From Salvelinus alpinus (taxonomy: Eukaryota > Chordata > Actinopteri > Salmoniformes > Salmonidae): 64,000 bases of DNA. The position numbers and the translations under genes are program-made. A model generated the notes under the pieces. It was given only the letters and a program-made list of their open reading frames with translations, had not been told where the DNA came from and made no database searches. Positions within the stretch are counted from its first letter, which is position 1; each line of letters starts with the position of its first letter. Location of the stretch: NCBI RefSeq assembly GCF_045679555.1, contig NC_092094.1, positions 33,682,430 through 33,746,429 of the forward strand, given 5' to 3'. Positions 37,211 to 50,452 of this stretch are shown piece by piece.

Positions 37211-37282
37211 TGCCGTGACCCGGATTCGAACCGGGGTTGCTGCGGCCACAACGCAGAGTACTAACCACTATACGATCACGGC
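37211..37282 (-). tRNA. tRNA-His (GTG)
   Basis: 72-nt gene on the minus strand. The acceptor stem pairs GCCGTGA with TCACGGC; the D arm has the A-box region TAGTGGTTAGT; the anticodon loop reads TTGTGGC with anticodon GTG; the T arm has GGTTCGAATCC (B box). The stems pair fully, so it looks functional. CCA is not encoded, as in eukaryotes, and the 5' G-1 is added after transcription. A run of seven T on the minus strand (about 37167-37173) would stop RNA polymerase III, about 40 nt downstream. Confidence 0.97.
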
Positions 37283-38292
37283 GAGCTACCAGGGCTTGTA
37301 CAAATAATGGAGATATTAGGTTTATAACCCAGCATGCAGCGGCATATTCGCGCAATGGTAGTTATTTAAATCGACGAAACTGTAGCTAGCTCACTAGCTA
37401 GATTACTTTTTATTTATGAGGTAATGATAGTCTTTTCTGTATTTTATAGACCTTTCAAATGTCGAATGCTATGTTTAGTAAACTATCCAGAGACAACTGA
37501 ATCTGAAAATGTGACACCATGTTTAAAAACTATTTGAATCTGTTTATTTAGCTATGCATTTTTGTTTGGTACATTTCAGTCATAAATGTTTAGGTTTCTT
37601 ATTTTTTTGCAAATTTGCAAATGGAATTAGTTAGCTAATATCCTATTGTTCCTCATCTGCTCATCATGTCTGCTTATATGACGTTTATTTTAGCTAACCT
37701 TTCTTGACTTTTGTCTTTTGTCTGAATTATTGTATTTTTTCTTTCAGTTTATGGGAATTGTAATGAATTGTAGGATTGTTGTTAATACGGATAACATAGT
37801 CTATATATTAATAAATATATTAAAGTAGTTAAAATATAAAACCACAAATTGTGTTAATCATAAATTAATCTTGAATAATACAGTAATAAAAATGGTATTT
37901 CATTAATTTTAATAGTTACATACAGGTACATAAGAGCTGAAATGTGTATTATTATTGTTATTAAAAGTCAGCTTTTTTCATACTGTGATCAATTAAAAAT
38001 AAATATTGCTTGAGTATCATGCTGAGAACTAAGAACCGAATAGTGCTTTAAGAGAGGAACATAATCCAGGAGATAATCTCCTCAAACTCACATTACACAT
38101 GTATATACACACTGACACACACACACCTCATAACCATCATTAAACTGATGAAATGTAGCCTAACCAGAGAAATAGAATGTATCATGCTGATTTAATTATG
38201 TGCATTGCTTTAAGCCTAAACAGCAAATATCCTATTGACTACACTAGTCACTACTACTACTAAACTATCCATTTTCCAAAGACGTGGAGAAA
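37283..38292. other. intergenic between tRNA-His and the paracaspase
   Basis: AT-rich; no repeat or gene recognised. It includes the likely 3' UTR of the minus-strand paracaspase gene immediately left of 38293. Confidence 0.5.
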
Positions 38293-41200
38293 TCAGAAGG
38301 TAAAGTCTTGAGGCTCTGTCTCATCATTCTCCTCCGGTTCGTTGCTCCTTGCAGTAGGGACTTTGGCAGCACACTCTGCCTTCCTGGTGAAGGGGCGACC
38401 TGGCTGGGCCAGTGTTTGACGTGGAGGCTGCTTGCTGTGTGAAACTTGGCCAATACTCTGGGAAGGGGCACCTTCTTGTCTCTGGGTTACCAAAGCTTGC
38501 TGTCCCCTGTACTGATCACAGGATGCTACCAAAGGCTTTCCTATGTCTAGCTGTTTGCTCTCTTGCAGCCGCAGCTTGCTGCCCGTGTGGGTATAGTGTA
38601 GGTCCACCTTTATCACTAAGGATCCCTTTGGAACAGAGATAAAAAAACAGAATATAGATTTTTATTCACACTTTTAGTTAACCATTGAATAAATGATAGA
38701 TTGCAAAATGTAAACCTTTCTACCATATTATTGCTTACTTTTTATTGTAAATATGAGGACGCAGAAAGTAAGCATACCTGGAGCTTTTGAAGGCCACAAA
38801 GTCTGAGGCTACAGTCAGGGTTTTCAGCAACCAAGTTGTTTAGCAAGAGAGAGTCCATTTCACCTGATCTGCCAGGACTAGAGAAGATATCCTCCATTGC
38901 CTAGACAGAGGTTTGGAATAAAATACATCAGGCAACTACAACAAAACCTATCACACCCACTTATTATTATTATACATGGGGTGGCAGGTAGCCTAGTGGT
39001 TAGAGTGTTGGGCCAGTAACTGAAAGGTTGCTGGATTGAATCCCCGAGCTGACAAGGTAAAAATCTATCATTCTGCCCATGAACAAGGCAGTTAACCCAC
39101 TGTTCCCCGGTAGGCTGTCATTGTAAGTAAGAACTTGTTCTTAACTGACTTGCCTAGTTAAATAAAGGTTACACATACATGGTGTATTGGTTTTGTGTAT
39201 GGGGAAAATAATGCATTGAACCACTAGGTGTCAGTATGCTCCAAGGAGTTATCACACCACAGAAGCAAACACTTGATAAGCGGTTGTGCACCAATTTCCT
39301 GCTCTTGTTTCTCACTTCGGCCATTTATTACAGCTAGGAACTCTATATATGGGCACAACATTCTTGTAAATGGGAAACATCATTCAATGACTGTGTAACG
39401 CTGTCGTGAAAGCCAAGAGGGCATACGCCGCATAAGGCAGAACTATGCCAATAAGTGTGCTGTGCATAAGATATACCCTAGAGTGGGGAGGGGATGATTC
39501 TGCGCTCTTGACAACCTTTGTACCTGCATGTTCTCTACATATAAAACGTTGTTCTATGAGCAATAAACGTTCAAAATTACAAAGCGTTATGCCGTGTCAA
39601 GTTCAGATAAATATCTATACGACAATTTTAGCCTTGAGAGCTGTGACCATAAACTGAAATAGTTCAGACACCATTTGCAGAACCAACTCTTAGAACCTTC
39701 TCCCAAACATATTTTCTTAACCTTCTGTTTTCAGTTTTGTTGTGAGTGTAGCCTACAGATGAATACAATTATGCATACATTTCTAGGGTCTCACAAGGAG
39801 TTATAAAGCCCTTTCAATCAAATAATTATCTGCAGTGTCATGTGAAGTTACGCAACTAAGTCAAAATTCTTACTAGTGGGTGTTTGTTCACCACACCCTG
39901 CCCTTTACATAATGTGGCAGGTATCAACAAGTAAGCGTGAAGAGGTGACTCACAGGTGTGCTCCTCAGAGTAACAGTGCAGTCCTGGGTCCTGGGGCCAG
40001 TGGTTTTCACTGTGCCGAAGGCAACCATGACGTTAGAGAACAAGGCTGAGAAGCTGACCTCCACCTCAACTCCACAGGGGAAAATAAGCAGCTTCTGACG
40101 TGGTAGCTCTGTGTGGGATGATATCACATGGAAAGACAGTTTTAAGATACAAATCCTATGTCAGAAAGCATCTGACATAGGATGCTATCTCTTATTCTTA
40201 TCCGTATTTTTTTGAAACTGCACTGTCGGTTAGGGGCTTGTAAGTAAGCATTTCACTGTTGTATTCGGCACATGTGACTAATACATTTTTATTTGATTTG
40301 ATTTTATCTCTAGGAGACAGACTAGATAAGAGAATTGGCCAGGCATGTTAAATGAAAAAGTTTATTTTATCAGATGTCACCTTGTCCTTGAAAAAGGTTA
40401 CAGTAGGAGTTTGTTTGAGGCCAAAATATACATAGGGATTTTCAAGAACTTCAGTGATGACAACATTCTATTTGAATAAATAATACACGATAAGAAAGTT
40501 CCTAGGTGACAGGGGGACAACAAAAGTATTATCCCTTCTGTTATGCATACAACTGATATACTGTGAGTGAAAAAAGCTTATAGTTGACTTTAAATATACA
40601 AATAAGTTCCCTGTCTGTTATCACCACAAATAAACTGTCAATTATTGAATGGTGGTGTGATGGTCATGACTCATGCTAAACCACACTGTTTTTAACAGCC
40701 ACATCCATATCACATGCAGAACTGGAGGGGGTGTAGGGAGGAGGGAACATATTGCTATTCCTCTTTCTTGATAAGACTAGTTTAGGGCAAGAAAATTACA
40801 TTACAGTATTTCATAGAAAATCACACACCATACCATTGCTAATGCATCTAAAATAAGAACAGCACTTGACATACACACAATAATTTATCAATAGTGTCTT
40901 TCGATTACCATTTATTGTGAAAAAGGGTCTGGATTGCGGATATTGTGGTGTAAAAACTTACCGTTGGCTTGTCTCCAGCAGGCATCTCTCAGACGTAGCT
41001 CCCCAGTGTGGCCGGTGGTCCTGACCGGATCTGTTAGGGAGCGAGGCTCCTTCAGCGTGTGTTTGATCTCCACCGCCTGCTTCCCTGTGACCAGAGGGTC
41101 TCTGCCTAGATCTGAGGAACAGGGTAAATGTTAAAGGTTAGCCTATGCTGCCAAGGTAACAGCTGTTCTTAAGGAAGGTTCAATAGTAGGACTGAAATGA

Positions 41201-44200
41201 AAATAATAATACTATTTGACTGATGTAAAGGCTCTGAAATTTTAAACATGTGGATAATAAGAGTGAAATGTTTAGATGACAGGCATGTGTAAGGCATTGT
41301 GGGTCAGATGTGACATTTTTTACATTTTAAATGTAACCTTTATTTAACTCGGCAAGTCAGCTAAGAAAAAAATATTATTTACAATGAGGGCATACGGGGA
41401 CAAGTGAAAAGGGACAACTGATACACTGAAACCCTATTCAGGGCCCTGGATACAGGCTTACTCTTAGCCTTGCAGAGGATATGGCTTTAGTACATATTTT
41501 AAGCAAGCTGTCTTCGCCATGTTTCCATTAGAGTTGAGTGAACAGCAGTTCATCATCAACTATTTTTCCATTAATAAATAACTCGAAGACGGACATAGAT
41601 CATAATTCTTCAAATGAGGTTCTGGGAACATGGTCTCATGATCTGTCACTTCAGTGAATATTATTTCCTAGACATGAATTAGCAACGGTTGTTATAAGGT
41701 CTAAAATACGATTCTGATAAATGCAACAGTTAGACAAAGTATTCCCACGCATAACAGAGAGACGAGATCATACACAAATATAAGCAATGTTTGAAATTAT
41801 TATGTTTTAGTCAAATGTTATATCTGTTTGGGCTTCTTGAGGTCAATTTGCAGTCTACAAATTATTTGTAATTATGTTCCGTTCCCCCGACCATGAGCTC
41901 AAGAGACAAATCGGCCACACGGCAGAATCTAGTTGATGATCCCTGCAGTACAAAACGTCACCTTTTATTCAAGGGTATTTTCATACATATCTGTTTTACC
42001 GTGTAGAAATTAATGCACTTTATGTATCTAGTCCCCCCATAAGTATTTGAACAAATTCACTTAGAATATTAAATTAAGTCAAACGTATAGTATTTGGTTC
42101 CATATTCCTAGCATGCATTGACTACCTCAAGCTTGTGACTCCACAAACTTGTTGGCTGCATTTACAGGTTGTTTTGGTTGTGTTTTGGATTATATTGTGC
42201 CCAATAGAAATTAATGGTAAATAATATATTGGAGTCACTTTTATTGTGGAGTCACTTTTATTGTAAATATGAATAGAATATGCTTCTCAACACTTCTATA
42301 TTAATGTGGATGCTACCATGATTACTGATATCCATGAATGAATGAAAGTTACAGATGCACAAAGATCACGCCCCGAAAACTCACTATTACCAATAACAGG
42401 GGAGGTTAGCAATTTTGGGGGTATGATATTTATTTCTCTGTAACGTTCTAACTCATCATTATTCACGATTCATTCATGATTACACTTTCAGAAATGTAGC
42501 TGTAAACCTGAAATAAAATGTATTGAGTCACGTTTGTTTTCACAATGTCCCATTGAGTAACGGTGCAGTAAATATATCTATCATGTAAGCCGTGAGCTTC
42601 TGTGCCAAGATCCGACCGTTACAGCCACTGGCAATTCATCAGTCAACCAAAGCAGTACTTTACCACCACCTCCTTGGATGGGCTGTGTTAAGTTATGCAG
42701 GATCACTGGAGCTGGAGCTGATTGACCACAGGAGAGCAGTGTAGGGGGGTACACACACACACACACACACACACACGCCAGAGCAGCTGTCTTTAACTCT
42801 ACTGCTCTCAGGTTTCCTGCTGTGGTCCGACCAACAGTGTGAATTTCCAGAGAATGCGGTCACATGCTAATGCAGCTCTGTCCCACAAAGTCATGTTACC
42901 AGAGAGACCCATCAAACATGTTGCAGGTTTTCAAGCATTTCGCTACACCCGCAATAACATCTGCTAAACATGTGTATGTGACCAATAAAATGTTATTTTA
43001 TTTAAGGTTTTGGTTTTTCCAATTATGTTTTGAGGTTGGACTTTAGCACGTATAGATCGTTAGCACGTAGGGGGCGCTGAGTGGTGTCACCTCGTTACTC
43101 AGTATGTGTTACACCTGTTCTGGTTTCCGTTTCGTTAGTGGGAAGGTGTTTCACCTGTGCTGGCCCAGGTGCTATTCAAGAGTGGCTGACCCAGTGCTCC
43201 AATTGTCTTGAGAGATGTGGAGGGTCAACACCTTAAGTTGGTGTGGATATAGAAAAGCGTTCCTTTGTCTGATTTTGTTTTGCGCCACCTTTCTGGTTTG
43301 ATTCCTGTCTTTAAGTTTGGTGTGGGTCTTTCTTTTGTTTGCCTCTTGGGCAAATTTATTGTGCGCTCATGGTGGGTGTCTTTTAGGTTCCAGTTGTTGT
43401 TGCTAGTCAACTTTCAGTGGACACCCCCATGAGTGTCTTTCAGAACCCCTCATAAAACCCATCTGTTTTGGTTGTTGGTCAGCAACTCTTTGTTAGTTCC
43501 CCCTTTGAGTGACACTTTGATTTCATGCTGGGGAATGTAACAAACAATAAAACAAGCAGCCCTCCAAGCGCAGCCCACTGCTACCTGCTGCACCAGTTGG
43601 AGTAGTTAGTGATGGAGAAACGTTAAAGGCCCAGTGCAGTCAAAAATGTGATTTACCTGTGTTTTATATATATTTCCACACTGAGGTTGGAATAATACTG
43701 TGAAAATGATGATAATGCCCTTTTAGTGTAAGAGCTGTTTGAAAAGACCACCTGAAATTTCATCCTGTGTTGGTGGGATGGAGTTTTGGCCTGCCTGGTT
43801 ACATCACCAGGTGGTAAATGAGTTAATAGACCAATAAAGAGTTCCAAACCTCTCTTCCAATAACAGCTAGTTTTCAGTTTTCCCCTCCCCACTCAGACCA
43901 CTCCCAGACAGTCCAAGCTAAATTCTTGCTTGAGAAATAGAACTTTGCTAAGAATTTTTTGTTATTTTCTTAAACCATTTAATTGAAAACAATCACAGTA
44001 AGGAAATGAATTGTTAAGCAGAAATTATTTGAGATTGAGATAAAAACAGCTGCATTGAACCTTTAGGATGTGAAAATGTCTGTGCTCCATCCAACAACAG
44101 CTTTCACACTGACCCTGTTTACAGACATTACTGTGCATCTCATATAGAGGAGCTATAGAACCAAGAGTCACCTAAGAAGACAATGTTATTCTGCTCTCAT

Positions 44201-47200
44201 TAGCAGGGAATTTAGTCTTTCTTGGGTAATATCTAGTATTTTTTGGTCAAAAGAAATACAGGGGTTTCCCATATGAGTCATGGATTGGTGTTAACAGTAT
44301 GTCAAAACATCCATCCTGAAATTCCAAAGTCACACACACTGAGGGAAGTACTATAAGCAAAGCCACCGTCATACTATAAGAGCAAAGCCTATCATACAAT
44401 AACACTGACCCTCAGAGACCTGCTCCAGGACGTGAGTGACCTTCTCCGGCTGCAGAATGTGCTTGTTCAGGTACTTGGTGAAGATCCCAGTGCTCTTCCC
44501 TCCATCCTGCACCTCATACGCCTCTGCATCTTCACATCTTTTAAGGCAGCAGGAGGTCATTTAGATTTCAGGTCATGAATGAACACTCATAAAATAAGTT
44601 GTTACATACACAAAAAATACATACGTGGCATATCCATACACTGTGTTTCCCATGGGTACCAAGGGCCTGATTTCAGAAGCTATGCAATCTTGGTTGTACC
44701 TTAAAATACAAATATACAACTTAACACGAATATACAACTTAACACCTGTTTTAGTCCTTCCACAATCATAATACTGTTTGTACAAAAGTTGGACAAGATG
44801 TAGAGCAACAAACAGTAACATGTGGTGTCCATCAGGAGGTCTACCATGTTCTGCAGGTGTCTAGTAAGACCACACTCAATGCAGTCCGTCTCTCCTGCAT
44901 CATGCGCATGACCCTCTGTACACAGACACAGTTCTCTGGAAGGTAGGGCTGTGGAGCATCTATGGCCACCAGGTAGTTCCTCCCTGAACGTTCATACCCA
45001 TGACCAGCATAGTAGAACAGGGCTGTAGGGGATAGCATAACGTTACTAAATTACTATTTAGAGTTAGTTACCATCGATCACTGTTACTTCATCAGATGAA
45101 CACAGGAAAGAAAAGTCTCTCATAGGTGTAAAATAGTAAATTCAGAGCACAAGATGAGTACACTGAGTGTACAAAACATTATGAACACCTGCTCCATGAC
45201 ATAGACTGACCAGGTGAATGCTATGATCCCTTATCGATGTCACTTGTTAAATCCACTTCAATCAGTGTAGATTAAGCTTTGAATCACTTGAGACATGGAT
45301 TGTGAATGGGCAATAAAAAAATATTTAAGTGCCTTTGAGCAGGGTATGGTAGTAGGTGCAAGGTGCATGGTATACAGTCTGTCAAGAACTGCAACGTTGC
45401 TGGGTTTTTCATGCTCAACAGTTTCCCGTGTGTATCAAGAATGGTCCACCACCCATAGGACATCCAGCCAACCAACTTGACACAACTGTGGGAAACATTG
45501 GAGTCAACACGGGCCAGCATCCCTGTGGAACGCTTTCGACACCTTGTAGAATCCATACCCCGACAAATTGAGGCTGTTCTGAGCGCAAAAGGATGTGCAA
45601 CCCAATATTAGGAAGGTGTTCCCAATGTTTTGTACACTCAGTGTATACTCCAGTTCAGAGCGAGGTAGAGATAAGGAAGAAGAAAGGGTGAAACTGCACA
45701 TGAAAAAGGTCAGGAGTTTTCAGAGCAGTGAAAGTAGGACGTAGTAGAGTAGCTACATGTTTAGCTACATGTTTCATACTCTTTATGCATCTGTCAAACA
45801 AGGCTCCATGTTTTAGCCGGTTTCATTTCATCAAAGATATACTGTGTAGAATATCACACAACACTGACCCTATCCTCAATCAACAAGCCATTATGTTGCT
45901 TGCTTTCTAGGTATTATGTCCAGTGGAAACAGGTAAACTGTGCAGGTCCTAAAAGCTCATAGAAAGCCAGGTTGCTACTTTTTAGATTGTTTTTTAGTTT
46001 CACATTAAGCTGACCTCGTTTTCTATAACAGCCAACAACACACACACGTGGACTATTAGATGAGGCAGAAAGTTATACATTCTTAAAAATGCTTACATAC
46101 CAAATAAAATGTCATGTGTATGGCTCAGTACCTGTAATAACAGTGTGAACATTTATTTATTTGACTAAAATATAAAAGGGAGATAAACTGACAGTTTGCT
46201 GGGTTGCTAAAAGCCCTTTACAGGCGCTAAATAATTCTGTAAAGTAGAAGTATCACAGGCCTTTAGAAACGCCTATACATAGCAAGGCTTTTCACACCAA
46301 ACACTACAGACCCATGCTTCTCCTTTCCACCTCTTATCTGCCTGCTAAACCACACTCACACCAAGCTACTAATAAGATCTCAAAACAGCAGCATAGAATT
46401 ATGAACTGTGACCTCAACAAGTTCAACGGAAAATAGCAGAATAAGTTCAAAGGGAACTTAACCAGACTACGAAGTCTGATTTCCACTTAACATATACTTG
46501 TTTTTATACATTTACACCTATTTTTCTGAGACGGGGAATAGAATTACTCTCATCGTTAGCTTTTTAGAGTCTCTGAAAAAAACTAAATTCAAAATACATT
46601 TTCCATTGTAATGTAACCACCAGAATACTGTACAGTGTTAAACTCACCATACACGCCCCTGTCAAGCAGAAGAATGAACTTGTCAATGGCTGCCAGCATC
46701 TCCTCCCTGGTGAGGTCCAGAAGAGACACCACTCTGAAGCCCAGCTGCTGCAGCAGGTTGGCCAGCTCATGGACATCCATAGTGGGGGCCATCAGGTCCG
46801 GGTGGTGGGAGTAGTTGAGGTTACCAATAAGCAGGGCCACTTTGTCAGTCGCTGAACGGAAAGACCATAGTGGAATTAGTAATTGGGGTTAATTTACTGT
46901 ACAACAAGAACAGCTAATTAAACTGTAGAAACATGAAACTGCATGCAGTACTAGTCAAAAGTTTGGACACACCTACTCATTCCAGGGTTTTCTTTATTTT
47001 GACTATTTTCTACATTGTAGAATAATAGTGAACACATCAAAACTATGAAATAACACATATGAAATCATGTAGTAACCAAAAAAGTGTAAAATAAATTTGA
47101 GATTTTTCAAAGTAGCCACCCTTTGACTTGATGACAGCTTTGCATACTCTTGGCATTCTCTCAACCAGCTTCACCTGGAATGCTTTTCCAACAGTCTTGA

Positions 47201-50200
47201 AGGAGTTCCCACATATGCTGAGCACTTGTTGGCTGCTTTTCCTTCACTCTACAGTTCAACTCATCCCAAACCATCACAATTGGGTTGAGGTCGGGTGATT
47301 GTGGAGGCCAGGTCATCTGATGCAGCACTCCATCACTATCCTTCTTGGTCAAATAGCCCTTACACAGCCTGGAGGTGTGTTGAGTCATTGTCCTGTTGAA
47401 GAAGAAATGATAGTCCCACTAAGCGCAAAGCAGATAGGATGGCGTATCGCTGCAGAATGCTGTGGTTGCCATGCTGGTTAAGTGTGCCTTGAATTCTAAA
47501 TAAGTCACTGACAGTGTCACCAGCAAAGCATCTTCACACCTCCTCCTCCATGCTTCACAGTGGGAACCACACATGCAGAGATCATCCGTTCACCTACTCT
47601 GCGTCTCACAAAGACATGGCGGTTGGAACCAAAAATCTCAAATTGGGACTCATCAGACCAAACAACAGATTTCCACCGGTCTAATGTCCATTGCTCATGT
47701 TTCTTGGCCCATGCAAGTCTCTTCTTATTATTGGTGTCCTTTAGTAGTGGTTTCTTTGCAGCAATTCGACCATGAAGGTCTGATTCACGCAGTCTCCTCT
47801 GAACAGTTGATATTGAGATGACCCTGTTACTTAAAGTCTGTGAAGGATTTATTTGGGCAGCAATTTCTGAGGCTGGTAACTCTAATGAACTTGTCCTCTG
47901 CAGCAGAGGTAACTATGGGTCTTCCTTTCCTGTGGCGGTCCTCATGAGAGCCAGTTTCATCATAGTGCTAGATGGAAGAAACTTTCAAAGTTCTTGACAT
48001 TTTCCGGATTGACTGACCTTCATGTCTTAAAGTAATGATGCACTGTCATTTCTCTTTGCTTATTTGAGCTGTTCTTGCCATAATATGGTCTTTGTATTTT
48101 ACCAAATAGTGCTATCTTCTGTATACCAGCCCTACATTGTCACAACACAACTGATTGGCTCAAACGAATTAAGGAGGAAGAAATTCACCTGTTAAATTAA
48201 ATGCATTCCAGCTGACTACCTCATGAAGCTGGTTGAGCGAATGCCAAGAGTGTGCAAAGCTGTCATCAAGGTAAAGGGTGGCTACTTTAACACTTTTTTG
48301 TTACTGCATGATTCCATATATGTTATTTCATAGTTTTGATGTCTTCACTATTATTCTACAATGTAGAAAATAGTAAAATAAAGAAAAACCCTGGAATGAG
48401 TAGTATGTGTGTCAACTTTTGATTGGTACTGTATATCCGAAAATACTGCTACAACAGTTCCCCTCTTCAATGAGGAAATGCTCAAACTGCATTCTAAAAA
48501 TTACAAATACTTTATTTACACTAATACTTTATTTACACCGAGCCATACCTGTGAGTTTTGGAGCTGTGACTTTGAGTTGATTAGATGGCTCTGAACGAAA
48601 TGGAAAAAAGAAAGAAAAACAAAGGTTGAAATCAGTGCATAACTTCACACAACACACTTCAATCTGTCAATCAAACACAACAAACAAGATCAAAAGCAAT
48701 ATGAGTGTGTTAAAGGCCTCCGTTTTACTTCAGACTGGTTGAGTCAAAATGTAGAAAACACATTCAAATGCAAAAGGGGAACCTACATCCAAAGGCTAGT
48801 TTCATTTCAAGTAATTTAGATGTTGTCTATACAACCCTGCCCACTGTTGAGAGCCTGACAACTTCCTACCATTTCTGTCTTTAACAAAGGGAAAGTACCT
48901 TAAATCCTCAGCAGAATGGAAAGACCCACTTGATAGTTTTGTACAAAGGTACTGGGAGACATGTGCAGAAATCGAAATATTCACAGCTATTCCACTAGCT
49001 CATTGAAAAGTGCGGAATTACTTTACAGTGAATTATGTGATAGACTTCATCAGGGAAAATAGAAAATGCTAATAGTAAAGCTCATGCCACTGAACAAATA
49101 ACTGTTGCTATTGTTTTGTCATGTGCTACTATGAAGGACTTTTGGGTTTCATATTCACTATATCTATATATAATTAAAGATACACATTCACAAAAGGTAG
49201 ACTCCATAATTTTACAACATCATTCACAGTGGGGTGACTTCCTACAAACAACAACATTCCTTCCTAATATTTGCAAAGATGCCCTTCGAGCTCTATCATA
49301 TTTCTATTTACCTATATCAACATCAGCTGGCTCTGTCCATCTTTCTTCTTCAACATTGGACACAGAGCAGAGATATGTTCCTCTATCATCTGCCTCTGCA
49401 TTATGTATCTACAAGGGACACAAACACATTCCCATTAATGTTTGCCTCTACTCATGCACATAAGACTATTCTAGAAAACAAACCTTATGTTAAATATTAA
49501 CCAAGTTCTTCTAAATTACAATGTTTACATAGGACTACTGAAGCACTATTGGCTCTCGGCCAGATCAAATGTCAAGACAGAGTAAATACGATGACCTCAG
49601 TGCAGGAGTAATTAAACACTGGAGTTACCTGCAATGTGTCAGTGGTTTTGCCCAACAGAGGATGTCCATTTCTGTACCACTGGTAGTGTGGGATGGGAAT
49701 GCCAAAGGCAGAGCAGCTGAGGGTGAGTCTCTGCCCCTGTCTGACAGTCTGGGGTGCAGGGTGTACGGCGATATGTAGCTCCCCTCGCCAGGCTATTGGG
49801 AGACCTAAAGAATTAAAAATGCAATATTAATACATTCTATGCAAAATAGTGCTCTGCATTGATCAAAGGAGTTTTAAACATCTGCATTGCAAACATATTA
49901 CCTTATAACTAGTAACTAATATAGACGATTCATATACCTGGTTTAGCAATGTCCGGGACCTTTACTTTGACCCATTCACTGAACACACAGTTGCAGAACT
50001 GGTCATTCACTCGGCAAATGTAGAGCTGAGACCTCTGGGCTGTGACAGTCAGATCTGCTCTGGTTGCACCAAATACCTAAAAAAACATTAGCCATTTCAT
50101 TGGTTATACACTGTGTTACTCTACGAATTGACAACATAATACAGTGTCAGACAAGAATTACAAAAATCCTCCACAACCACATACCTCCTCTTCATCAGAT

Positions 50201-50452
50201 TTGAACCACTGGTAGTTCAGGATACCTGTACCCTCTGCTCTCACACTCAGATTCACCTGATAGTTCAGTGGTACACTCACAGAAACAGGATGCTGCACAA
50301 TGACAAGGTCTGAAAATGGAAAGTGATAACATTATATTACAGAATTGTTATTAAAAAATAATGTTATGTCAGTGTACTGATCAAAGATCACGGAACATAG
50401 TTGATTTGCAAAATAAATTGGGGAAATTCACACCTCTGATCATGTTTTTCAT
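38293..50452 (-). CDS. Paracaspase of the MALT1 family, without a death domain
   Basis: Complete gene model of 14 coding exons (minus): 50434-50452, 50185-50309, 49938-50076, 49629-49804, 49312-49408, 48549-48590, 46648-46851, 44845-45022, 44625-44699, 44410-44537, 40962-41111, 39954-40108, 38778-38900, 38293-38625. All have GT-AG borders and consistent phases and sum to 1944 nt, 647 residues. Order: Ig1 (about 7-90; YQWFKSD, LYICRVN), Ig2 (about 95-185; [18 protein letters not shown]), linker, caspase-like domain (about 199-400; [18 protein letters not shown] with His275, VLLDTC with Cys324, CEDAEAYE), Ig3, then a tail with PEENDE at 634-639 (TRAF6-type P-x-E-x-x-acidic). The His-Cys spacing of 49 equals that of human MALT1. 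In MALT1, the protease cleaves after Arg and the scaffold links BCL10 to TRAF6/NF-kB. The death domain is missing: a stop lies in frame nine codons before the first ATG. Could be malt1 itself or a PCASP2/PCASP3-type paralog of non-mammalian vertebrates. Confidence 0.93.
38978..39170 (+). mobile_element. HpaI-type SINE in a paracaspase intron
   Basis: Full-length copy. Head GGGGTGGCAGGTAGCCTAGT, B-box-like GGTTGCTGGATTGAATCC, body GAACAAGGCAGTTAACCCAC and tail TAGTTAAATAAAGGTT. The left flank TATACAT and right flank CACATACAT hint at a decayed duplication. It is antisense to the host gene. Confidence 0.95.
40214..40308 (+). repeat. Rex1-like LINE 3' tail
   Basis: GGGGCTTGTAAGTAAGCATT and CACATGTGACTAATACATTT followed by TTGATTTGATTTT; only the last 95 bp of the element are present. 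Confidence 0.75.
41318..41400 (-). repeat. SINE tail fragment
   Basis: AACCTTTATTTAACTCGGCA and AGTCAGCTAAG on plus are the complement of the HpaI-type SINE tail; the tRNA-like head is missing. Confidence 0.65.
41745..41946. repeat. Dispersed repeat, copy 2 (partner at 34740-35120)
   Basis: Shares ordered blocks with copy 1 (TTTGAAATTATTATSTTTTAGT, GGGCTTCTTG, GTTGATGATCCCTGCA). Intronic. Confidence 0.65.
42751..42777. repeat. (CA)n microsatellite
   Basis: About 13 CA units within a paracaspase intron. Confidence 0.9.
42925..43005 (+). repeat. Rex1-like LINE 3' tail
   Basis: TTTCGCTACACCCGCAATAA, CATCTGCTAAACATGTGTAT and GACCAATAAAATGTTATTT form the family tail only. Confidence 0.75.
43070..43600. 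other. intronic stretch, possible solo LTR
   Basis: A moderately GC-rich block with an AATAAA at about 43547 and repeated GTTTGGTGTGG/GGTTGTTGGTC words. It might be a solo LTR, but I find no clear paired termini or target duplication. Confidence 0.3.
43627..44062. mobile_element. piggyBac-type MITE, about 436 bp
   Basis: The left end AGGCCCAGTGCAGTC after TTAA (43623-43626) pairs with the right end GCTGCATTGAACCT, followed by TTAG (a mutated TTAA). No coding content. It lies in the 3.3-kb intron between exons 10 and 11 of the paracaspase. Confidence 0.75.
45161..45643 (+). mobile_element. Internally deleted Tc1/mariner-like element
   Basis: The perfect ends CACTGAGTGTACAAAACATT and AATGTTTTGTACACTCAGTG carry TA on both sides (45159-45160, 45644-45645). 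483 bp holds N-terminal ([35 protein letters not shown]) and C-terminal ([19 protein letters not shown]) transposase traces with the catalytic middle deleted. It lies in a paracaspase intron, antisense. Confidence 0.9.
46946..48431 (-). mobile_element. Tc1-like transposon, decayed, in a paracaspase intron
   Basis: The ends CAGTACTAGTCAAAAGTTTG and CAACTTTTGATTGGTACTG are inverted. The minus-strand transposase is fragmentary: [19 protein letters not shown] at about 47260-47320 has the third catalytic Glu replaced by Val. It lies between coding exons 6 and 7, in the sense orientation of the gene. Confidence 0.87.

Noticed and set aside
43070-43600. Possible solo LTR in a paracaspase intron
   Set aside because: No clear TG...CA ends or target duplication could be fixed; kept only as a low-confidence note.
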